Origin: JAMXLO01 sp963776505
GTDB lineage: Bacteria > Pseudomonadota > Alphaproteobacteria > Acetobacterales > Acetobacteraceae
Direction: 5' to 3'
DNA length: 64,000 bases
Assembly: GCA_963776505.1 (NCBI GenBank)
Contig: CAVZNH010000055.1
Location: forward strand, 11,345-75,344
In this document: one piece after another, positions 47,230-54,870 of the stretch
Layout of the letters: the number at the start of each line of letters is the position of its first letter
Position numbering within the stretch: position 1 is the first letter of the stretch
Translations under genes and position numbers: made by a program
The notes under the pieces: model-generated
Database searches by the model: none
What the model was told of the DNA's origin: nothing
The model's input: the letters and a program-made list of their open reading frames with translations, nothing else

Positions 47230-47745
47230 ATGGAGATAAGGCCGGCGACGGAGACAGACATCCCGGAGATCCAGTCGATCTACGCCTACCATGTGCTGAC
47301 CGGCACCGGGACGTTCGAGGAAGAGCCGCCGTCTGTCGAGGAGATGGCGGACCGGTTCGCCAAAGTCGTCGAGCATGGTTGGTCATGGCTGGTGGCCACC
47401 GACGCGACCGGCGTGCTGGGGTATGCCTATTACACGCAGTTCCGCGACCGCTCGGCGTATCGGTTCTGCGTCGAGGACAGCGTGTATGTGCGCGAGGACG
47501 TGCGCGGCCAGGGTGTCGGCAAGGCGCTGGTGGTGCGGCTGATCGAGGACGCCACAGCGTGCGGGATGCGCCAGATGATCGCGGTGATCGGGGATTCCGA
47601 GAATACCGGCTCAATCGGCGTCCACGCGAGCCTGGGCTTTCAGATGGTCGGCACCTTGCGGGCGGTCGGCGTGAAATTCGGCCGCTGGCTGGACGTGGTG
47701 TCGATGCAGCGATCCCTGGGCCAAGGTGACGCCGACGTCCCTTAA
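47230..47745 (+). CDS. GNAT N-acetyltransferase (phosphinothricin acetyltransferase-like)
   Basis: A 171-residue acetyl-CoA-dependent transferase acting on a small amine, in the Pat/Bar/YncA group. It begins MEIRPATETDIPEIQSIYAY, then TFEEEPPS. It has the acetyl-CoA P-loop-like VREDVRGQGVGKALVVRLIE and the C-terminal IGDSENTGSIGVHASLGFQM with VGVKFGRWLD, typical of phosphinothricin/methionine sulfoximine acetyltransferases. It starts 18 bases after the amidase stop, and its end overlaps the AmpG-like gene by 20 bases. Confidence 0.88.
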   Translation: MEIRPATETDIPEIQSIYAYHVLTGTGTFEEEPPSVEEMADRFAKVVEHGWSWLVATDATGVLGYAYYTQFRDRSAYRFCVEDSVYVREDVRGQGVGKALVVRLIEDATACGMRQMIAVIGDSENTGSIGVHASLGFQMVGTLRAVGVKFGRWLDVVSMQRSLGQGDADVP

Positions 47746-49042
47746 GCCCGCCCAAATCCTCCCCCTCCCCTCGCGGGAGGGGGCCGGGGGGAGGGGACAA
47801 GCCGACAACCCCGCGCTCTGGCTCATGGTTGCTTACGGCTTCGTCGCCGCGCTCCCTCTGCCCCTCTCCGGCTTCACCCTCCGCCTATGGCTCTCCGAGG
47901 GTGGGGTCTCCCTCGGGCTGATCGGTCTGACCGCGAACATCGGCCTCGCCTATTCGCTGAAGTTCCTGTGGTCGCCAATCCTCGACAACGCTTCGCCGCC
48001 GGGCCCGCTGCGTCGCCTCGGCCGTCGCCGCGGCTGGCTGGCCACGATCCAGCCAGCACTAACCGCCGCCGCCGCTCTGCTGGCGCTGTCCAACCCGGCC
48101 CGCCTGCCGTTCCTCTCCCTCGCCCTGGCGGCCCTCGTCGCATTCCTCTCCGCCAGCCAGGACATCGTGGTGGACGCCTGGCGCATCGAGTCCTTTGCCC
48201 AGCACCGTCAGGGCGCCGCGATGGCCGCCTACATCTGGGGCTATCGCATAGCACTGCTGATCGCGACCACCGGTGTGATCTCCGCCGTCAGCGTCGTCGG
48301 CTGGCATGTCGCGCTGCTCGGCGTGACGGCGCTCATCGCCTGCGGACTGATCGTCACCCTACTTGCGCCGGAACCGCCACCGGCCGAGCGCCCCCTCCTC
48401 GCGACCCGCTTCGGCTCCCGCCTCGCCCACGCGGTGATTGCCCCGCTGCGCGACTTCCTCACCCGCCGCGGCGCCGTACTGATCTTGGCCTTCGTCGCGC
48501 TGTTCAAGCTGGGCGAGGCGATGGCCGGCATCATGACCGCGCCCTTCTATCGCGCGCTCGGCTTCTCACGCGAGGCGATCGCGGCGACCGGCTGGTTCTC
48601 GCTGGGTGGCACCCTCGCTGGCATCGCGCTTGGCGGCTGGCTGGTGGCGCATCTCGGCACCGGGCGAGCGCTGCTGCGCACCGGCTGGGCGCAGACCTTT
48701 GCCATGGCGATGTATCTGTTCCTCGCTGTGTCGGCCGGGGAGCACCATGTGCTCTACGCCACCGTTACCACCGAGGCGTTCGCGCAGGGCATGGCTGACG
48801 CGGCGTTCATCACCTACTTGTCCAGCCTGTGCTCACGCGAGTTCACCGCCACCCACTATGCGTTGCTGTCGTCCCTCGCGCTGATCTCGGTGCATACGAT
48901 CGGAGGCGCCTCGGGCGTGCTGGCCGCGCAGGTGGGGTGGGTGGCGTTCTACGCGCTGTGCATGTTCGCCGCCCTGCCATCGATGGGCCTGATGCTGGCG
49001 TTGCTCCGACGCTATCCTCCCGACCCCCGAAATCCCGGCTGA
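47726..49042 (+). CDS. ampG: AmpG-like MFS permease
   Basis: An inner-membrane MFS protein of the AmpG type, which imports anhydro-muropeptides for wall recycling. The 438-residue protein shows GFVAALPLPLSGFTLRLWLS, IGLAYSLKFLWSPILD, FLSASQDIVVDAWRIE and a late TYLSSLCSREFTATHYALLS, the AmpG hallmarks, with about twelve helices. The frame opens with GTG at 47726 inside the GNAT gene. A C/G-rich palindrome (47758-47797) lies within the first 25 codons, so the native start may be later (ATG 47825) or the repeat has become part of the N-terminus. Confidence 0.82.
   Translation: MTPTSLKPAQILPLPSREGAGGRGQADNPALWLMVAYGFVAALPLPLSGFTLRLWLSEGGVSLGLIGLTANIGLAYSLKFLWSPILDNASPPGPLRRLGRRRGWLATIQPALTAAAALLALSNPARLPFLSLALAALVAFLSASQDIVVDAWRIESFAQHRQGAAMAAYIWGYRIALLIATTGVISAVSVVGWHVALLGVTALIACGLIVTLLAPEPPPAERPLLATRFGSRLAHAVIAPLRDFLTRRGAVLILAFVALFKLGEAMAGIMTAPFYRALGFSREAIAATGWFSLGGTLAGIALGGWLVAHLGTGRALLRTGWAQTFAMAMYLFLAVSAGEHHVLYATVTTEAFAQGMADAAFITYLSSLCSREFTATHYALLSSLALISVHTIGGASGVLAAQVGWVAFYALCMFAALPSMGLMLALLRRYPPDPRNPG
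47758..47797. repeat. C/G-rich palindromic repeat at the AmpG N-terminus
   Basis: CCTCCCCCTCCCCTCGCGGG plus a AGGGGGCCGGGGGGAGGGGA arm, the same element as at 39573-39613. It lies just after the GNAT stop and reads ILPLPSREGAGGRGQ in the AmpG frame. Confidence 0.8.
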
Positions 49043-49188
49043 CTGTAGAGGTTCAGGAAGGTTAGTATAATTGTCTATTGATATGGGGACTTCTAACAAC
49101 CACATTCGCCCCTCGCCTCACATCAAACGGCCGCCGCACCATGCCCATCCTCCCTACATCCCTCCCGCCGTCGCCGCCTGATCCAAAT

Positions 49189-49226
49189 CCTCCCCCTCCC
49201 CTTGCGGGAGGGGGCTAGGGGAGAGG
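49189..49226. repeat. C/G-rich palindromic repeat, intergenic copy
   Basis: CCTCCCCCTCCCCTTGCGGG plus a GAGGGGGCTAGGGGAGAGG arm. This intergenic copy lies between the AmpG-like and carboxypeptidase genes, about 68 bases before the latter, where it could act as a terminator or leader hairpin. The rest of the 49043-49293 gap holds nothing recognisable. Confidence 0.8.
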
Positions 49227-49293
49227 CCGCCCGCGACACCCCAGAACCGCCCGCGAAATTGAAGGCCGACAGCGATATGGACCACCACCCCGA

Positions 49294-50799
49294 ATGATCA
49301 GCACCGCCATCGACCGGCGACGTGCGCTCTCGCTAGCCGGCGTCGCCTGGCTCGGCAGCAACCCCATCGCCGTCGCGCAGGACCCCGACCCCAAACCACC
49401 GTCGCCGGACACAAAGCGGGAAGACGAACCACACCGGCTCCCGGCCGACGTCACCACGCGACATGCGATCGATCTGCCCGGCCGTACCCTGCACTTCGAC
49501 GCGACCGCCGGCTCCATTCGCCTCACCGGCGCCGACCTCGCATTCGTCGCCTACCAGTTGTCAGGCGCCGACAGGGCCCACCGCCCGGTCACTTTCGCCT
49601 TCAACGGCGGGCCCGGCTTCGCCTCCGCCTGGCTCAATGTCGGCGCAGTCGGACCATGGCGCATTCCACTCAGCAGCGATGCCGCCGGTCCGTCGTCATC
49701 CCCCGAACCGATGCCCAACGCGGAAACGTGGCTCGACTTCACTGATCTTGTGTTCATCGACCCAGCCGGCACCGGCTATTCCCGCGTGCTCGCGCGCGAC
49801 CATGACGCGCGGCGCAGGCTCTGGTCGGTCGCCGGCGACATCGAATACCTCGCCAAAGCGGTCCGCCGCTGGCTCGACCGGTTCGACCGCGATGTGTCAC
49901 CAAAATACCTGCTGGGTGAAAGCTATGGCGGCTTCCGCGCCCCTCGTCTGGCTCGCGAGCTTGCGACCAGCCAGGGCACCGGGGTCTCCGGCATGGTGCT
50001 GGTGTCCCCGGCGCTCGACTTCGGCGGGCGCAGCTCGGCTTTCGATCCACTCTACTATGCGACGCGACTGCCTGCGATGACCGCCGCCGCCCGCGCGGCC
50101 CATGGACCGGTGACGCGCGCCGGGCTCGCGGATGTTGAACGCTACGCCGTCACGGATTTCCTGCTCGACGCGATACGCGGCGAACGCGATGCGGATGCGA
50201 TCGCCCGGCGCAGCACGCGCGTTGCCGAACTTACCGGCCTCGATCCCGCGCTGGTGCGGCGCTACCACGGCTTGCTCACCAGCGACGTGTTCCTGCACGA
50301 ATTGGATCGCGCGCAGGGTCGCGTCGGCAGCATCTACGATGCGACCGTCACCAGCGCCGATCCATTCCCGCTCGAGGCGATGAGTGACTATCCGGACCCT
50401 GTGCTCGATGCGCTGAAGGCCCCCGTGAGCAGCGCGATGGTCGAGATCTACCAGACGAAGCTGAACTGGCGGCCGGACAGCGACTACCGGTTGGGCAACG
50501 CCGAGGCCAACCACCAATGGGACTGGGGTCGCGGCATTTGGAACTCGCCGCAGTCAATGGATGCGATGCGCACCGCACTGTCGCTCGATCCGCGTCTTTC
50601 GGTGCTGATCATGCATGGCCTGTTCGATCTGATCACACCGTATTTCGGCACGCAATTGCTGCTCGATCAGCTGCCGGAAACAGACATTGCCGCGCGAATA
50701 AAGCTATCGGTCCATCCGGGCGGCCACATGTTCTACACCGACGACATCTCACGCACGGCGCTGCGCGACGAGGCCGGCACACTGTTCGGAAGGCGCTAA
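49294..50799 (+). CDS. S10 family serine carboxypeptidase
   Basis: A 501-residue alpha/beta-hydrolase peptidase of family S10, removing C-terminal residues and most active at acid pH in known members. It has an N-terminal export signal (RRRALSLAGVAWLGS, Tat-like RRR), so it is probably periplasmic. The S10 motifs are FAFNGGPGFASAWLN, DPAGTGYSRVLARD, the nucleophile in LLGESYGGFRAPRL, the Asp in MHGLFDLITPY and the His in HPGGHMFY. It stands alone, with a C/G palindrome upstream and the small repeat protein downstream. Confidence 0.88.
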   Translation: MISTAIDRRRALSLAGVAWLGSNPIAVAQDPDPKPPSPDTKREDEPHRLPADVTTRHAIDLPGRTLHFDATAGSIRLTGADLAFVAYQLSGADRAHRPVTFAFNGGPGFASAWLNVGAVGPWRIPLSSDAAGPSSSPEPMPNAETWLDFTDLVFIDPAGTGYSRVLARDHDARRRLWSVAGDIEYLAKAVRRWLDRFDRDVSPKYLLGESYGGFRAPRLARELATSQGTGVSGMVLVSPALDFGGRSSAFDPLYYATRLPAMTAAARAAHGPVTRAGLADVERYAVTDFLLDAIRGERDADAIARRSTRVAELTGLDPALVRRYHGLLTSDVFLHELDRAQGRVGSIYDATVTSADPFPLEAMSDYPDPVLDALKAPVSSAMVEIYQTKLNWRPDSDYRLGNAEANHQWDWGRGIWNSPQSMDAMRTALSLDPRLSVLIMHGLFDLITPYFGTQLLLDQLPETDIAARIKLSVHPGGHMFYTDDISRTALRDEAGTLFGRR

Positions 50800-50827
50800 T
50801 TCGGCCGGCGCATCCATCAGGCAAGAC

Positions 50828-50842
50828 TTGATCCCAGATCAA
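50828..50842 (+). promoter_or_regulatory. FNR/FixK-like box (15 bases instead of 14)
   Basis: TTGATCCCAGATCAA is a perfect inverted repeat 62 bases before the ATG of the small repeat protein. The alphaproteobacterial FNR/FixK consensus is TTGAT-N4-ATCAA; here the spacer is five. Removing one C from the CCC run gives an exact consensus site. From such a box a start point near 50876 would leave a short leader carrying the AGGGAGAA ribosome site. Confidence 0.45.
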
Positions 50843-50903
50843 TGTCAGTCGCTTGAACCGGTCCACAGAAGCTTAACGACTTGGTAACTTAGGGAGAATT
50901 CCA

Positions 50904-51158
50904 ATGAATTTCAGAACACTCACAGCGGCCGCCGCGATCGGATTGGCGTTGACCGGCACGGGCTATGCTGCATGCGGCGTTCACCGCGCAGGCTATGAGT
51001 TTGCCCCACCCAACCAAAACCAAGGCGGCAACAGCGTGGCGTCGCGAGAGCAATTCGCGCCACCGAACCAGAACCAGGGTTCCAACAGCGTGGCGTCGCG
51101 AGAGCAGTTCGCGCCGCCGAATGAGAACCAGGGCGCCAACAGCGTGGCGTGCAAATAG
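50904..51158 (+). CDS. Small secreted protein of three 18-residue repeats
   Basis: An 84-residue protein. Residues 1-23 form a Sec signal (NFRTLTAAAAIGLALTGTGY). The whole remainder from residue 31 is three exact-length 18-residue repeats: 31-48, 49-66 and 67-84, consensus EQFAPPNQNQGSNSVASR. Cys24, at the mature N-terminus, and Cys83, in the last repeat, bracket the repeats and could form a disulfide. The repeats are polar, Asn/Gln/Ser/Pro-rich and likely disordered or extended. AGGGAGAA just upstream decides the ATG. I recognise no family. Neighbours are the S10 peptidase and the big glycosyltransferases. Confidence 0.75.
   Translation: MNFRTLTAAAAIGLALTGTGYAACGVHRAGYEFAPPNQNQGGNSVASREQFAPPNQNQGSNSVASREQFAPPNENQGANSVACK
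50994..51155 (+). repeat. Three 54-base tandem repeats
   Basis: Three consecutive 54-base units (50994-51047, 51048-51101, 51102-51155) with high nucleotide identity, for example the shared AACAGCGTGGCGTCGCGAGA. They encode the 18-residue repeats. The identity at silent positions indicates recent duplication; unit 1 is the most divergent. Confidence 0.85.
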
Positions 51159-51373
51159 AACGCCATCGGGCGAACGGAAATCGTGGCGCCCGCCCTCGTC
51201 GATCGGCCGCGTCGCAAGACGCGTCCTCGATACGGCGACTTGCCCGGTGCGGATCGTTCCTGAGCGGCGTTACAAGGCTCCATCGGCATCCATCGCCGCC
51301 CTGGCCGCCGCGCCGCTCGTGCCGAACAGCAGGAGCGAGCCACCGTCCTCGAAAGCCCATCCGAGCCGCGGAC

Positions 51374-54300
51374 TCATCCAAGTACTTTCTGCCTCACACG
51401 TCTCTGGTGATTGTCAACCAGGCGAACCCTTCTAGACGCAGCGAGTTCTGCCTCTTTGCTACAAGGTCGAGCAAGCCCGCCCTCCATTTGATCCCGATCT
51501 CTCTGCGACAATAACTTCAGCAACTGGGCATGCATCGCCCTGCCGACGACCGATGGGTTCAAGAGCCGCGCGATCTCCGTTTTACCGCGCTGCCCTATGC
51601 GGCGAGCACTTTCCGGCCGCTCATAAATCGTCCGCATATGGCGTGCCGCGGTAGCAACGTTGGCGTCAGCCCAGTTCTGACCGTCAACGCCAATATACTC
51701 GCCGGCAAGGACCGGAACGAGCGCGTAGTCCACGAGATAGGCGCACTTACTCGTCGCGAAATCGCTTGTTCCGGAATAGGCAGTCAGAATCGTGGGTCGG
51801 CCGAACAGCATGGCCTCGGCTGGTCCGCGACCAAATCCCTCGGAGCGGTGTAGCGAAACGAAAGCGTCGGAGGCCTTGATGAGACCAATCAGCTCGTCAC
51901 GGACCATCCTGATGTCCCGCAGCGAAATTCGAGGATCGGCACACAGCTCGCGCAGCTGCTCGAGACGTTCGTAGTTGTCCTCAGCGCCCATCGTCTTGAT
52001 GACCAGGAAAACCTGTTCGTCACCCGACGGGAAGGCCTGCAGGAAGGCGCGCACGACTGCCTCAGGATTTTTCCGACTGATAAATGACCCGAAATGGAAA
52101 ACGAAGAGAAACACCGTGGCATCTGCAGGCAGGTCCAGTTCACGACGCCCGAGTTCTCGCGGCGTTTCTGGCACAAATACCGCCATGGGCATCAGGCGAA
52201 CCGGACGTAGTTGTTCACGCGAGAATGCAGCCGCCGCAAAACGCGTCGACGCCCAGATTTCGTCAAAGAAGGAAAATGAGTGGCGCCAGCAGCCAGGCAG
52301 ACGTTCGAGCTCCCACGCCCAAAAACCCACAATCGTCTTCGCAAACACCCGTAATCTCTGCATGAGCCGCCAATCTGCATAGGCGGTATCCGCGTTAAGG
52401 TGCAAAATATTGATCTCGACCGCCACCTTGCAGGGAGTCGACAACGCGGAACCATCAGGCCGCAAGACTTGATGTGTGTCAGAATCAATAATGAGAAAAT
52501 CGGAGAAACCAGCCGCCTGCAGGGAAACCGCCGAACAGCGCACGTCCTCACCTCGCCCTGTCGGAGCAGACCATTGTCCTGTCAGTGCGACCTTGGCCGT
52601 GTACGTCGGCCGCTCCTGTTCGGTCTCAGTCACGTCGGTAGGGCTACAGTGAGCGGTTGCCGCTGGTTTATCATGGGACCCGGTTGCATCATTCCACCAC
52701 CAGGTCCTGAGCGCGGCCCAGCCAGCCGCAGTGGTGATGTCGAATTGCTGCTGTAGATCGGGCCGCGTCTCGTAAAGCAATTCAAGGACCCGTTCCAACA
52801 GCAACTGCCGTGGCGACTCCGACAGCAGATAGCCTTGCAGCCCGTCACCGAGTTGATCGACAGAGATCTCCAGCTCCCGCAGTCCAAAGGTTAATAGCCA
52901 GACGATATAGCTCCTTATCGAAACGCTGGTGTCGAGCGGAAAAATCTTCTGCACGTCATCGCGAAGGTTCCAGATCGCCAGCATGGCGTTTGTCAACTGG
53001 AATCCATCGACCTCGACGCCACTGGGCGCGTCAAAATGGGCACGCAGCGGCGCCACAAGCTGTTGCGGCCAATTGAATCGCCTCGCGGCGACATACGTGA
53101 ACCAGAGACCGTGAGCCAGCCGGCCGGCGCGTTCGACCGGGAACCGGCGCCGGGGATCGTAGCACTTGTTGTCTGACTCGACGAACCTGGTTGCGACGAG
53201 GCCGGCCGTTATCGGAACGTCGCGATAGTAGCTGGAGGTGGACGACTCATGTGCCATCTGCTGCAGGAATTGCGGGGAAAACTCATGACAGTTCACCACG
53301 CCTTCCTCAACCCCGCTGGTCAGCGCCCACCCCAGGAAACGATAAAGGTTATCGGCCGTCTCAAGCCTGAAATGCGCGCGCAGGTCCGAACGCAGCTCCC
53401 AGCTCAGGGCAACCTGGACCGGCACGAGGATCCGCTTGGCGTCTAGCTGTGCCGTGACGTCGCCTTCGAGGAACCGGATCGCTTCGCGTGCTGGCCCCTG
53501 CCAGGCGGAGCGGCTCACCGATGGCCACGGCGGCGCGACATCGTCGACCGAGGCCGGACGGGCCTCCGGCTCGTTCCTGATCCGGCGAGCAGCCGCTATG
53601 CTGCGCCCGTCGACACCCTGCCTGCGCGCCTCGCCATTGAGGAACCATTCGAGGTAGCCATGGCTGCCCCGCGGCGTGAAAATATCGAATGCCTCCTGCA
53701 GGTCCCGACGGTTCAGCCAGAACTCGAACATGAAGCGTGTGACAGTGACGCCCTTCTCGGCAGCTTCCTCGTCCGGCTGATCGAAGAAGTTCGGCTCCGC
53801 TACCACACGCGACATGGCGTCCATGCGTCCGTTGTCGACGGCGCGCCGCAACCACTGACGCATGGCGTCCTCGATCGGACGGCCGTTGGGGAACGCCGCG
53901 AATCCATAGCGAAGTCGCGAGTACTTCTCCCAGCCGTTCGCGATCACACGCTGGCGGTAGAATTCGCATAGCGCCGACACCGGCCCCAGCGTCTCCGCCG
54001 TGAAGCGGTTCTGATGCTTGGAGAAGACCGTCGGGTCCTCGGGACTGATGCCACTGAAATGGAAGAAGACCAGCGGGCCGCCATTGACCAGCCAGGTGCC
54101 GTCACCGTCCTGTTCCATGCGACGGTGAGCGAGATTCCAGTAGGCCACGTTATAGCCCGGGTGCCGCAGGATCAACGGATTGGGCACGAAGGTTGGCGCC
54201 AGGTCCATCCAGCGCTGGTCGGTGAACATGTGGCCCGCGACGTCCACACGACAGTGCAGGTAGCACCGCTCGCCCCACCAGGCGATGAGGGCGCGTGCCT

Positions 54301-54849
54301 CAGGATCGTTGCGCACGCCGAGAAAGCCCAGGTTGTAGACGCCGGACTTCATGATGCTGAGGTCTGACGGCTCCTTGCCGTCCTGGAGCGGCTCCATGAT
54401 GTGCGGGATCAGCACGATGTTGTGCGCGCCAGCCCGTCGAGGACCTCCACCATGGGGCGGAACAGCAGGATGTCGGGATCGAGATAGACCACCTCGTCAT
54501 AGGCGAAGCGGTCGAACAGGTGGCGGAAGACGAACGGTTTGATGGCAGTGTTGAACTCGATGACCGAGTACCAAAGCTGCATGTTCGAGATCAGCTCGAT
54601 GCCGATCTCGTCGCAGAAGATCAGGTCGGCCGCGGCGTCCAGGCCGGGGAATTCCCGGTAGCTGTCTGCCAGAACGATGAAGCGGTCCGCCTCCGGGTGG
54701 AAATCGCGGACCGACTGCATGAGGGTGACCGCGTAGGCGATGTAGTTGCAGGAGACGATGGTGAAGATGGCGCGCCGACGCGGAGTTGGGCCCGCGGCGC
54801 GGATTGGCGCCGACGCGGCGCCGGTGACGGCTCGTTGCGACAGGAGCAC
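51374..54849 (-). CDS. Large two-domain glycosyltransferase, one frame change
   Basis: About 1155 residues. The N-terminal region (RAIFTIVSCNYIAYAVTLMQ, then YDEVVYLDPDILLFRPM with the DxD) is a GT-A-type nucleotide-sugar transferase domain continuing through PHIMEPLQDG and GVYNLGFLG. Next comes a long helical middle (about 300-640) without recognised motif. The C-terminal GT4 domain has VFHFGSFISRKNPEAVVRAF and FVSLHRSEGFGRGPAEAMLF with GRPTILTAYSGTSDF. A frame change near 54420 joins MVEVLDGLA to AHNIVLIPHI; its phase fits a missing base. The start at 54849 is 21 bases from the divergent gene's start and may be later. Confidence 0.78.
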
Positions 54850-54870
54850 CGGGCTTGCGGCGGCGTCCCA

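Noticed and set aside
50994..51155. Possible CRISPR-like or clustered repeat array
   Set aside because: The 54-base units are contiguous without spacers and encode an in-frame amino-acid repeat, so this is a coding tandem repeat. No cas genes are present.
50920..51381. Minus-strand 153-codon frame over the tandem-repeat gene
   Set aside because: It mirrors the repeats and has no signal, ribosome site or motif; the plus-strand gene has both a signal peptide and AGGGAGAA.
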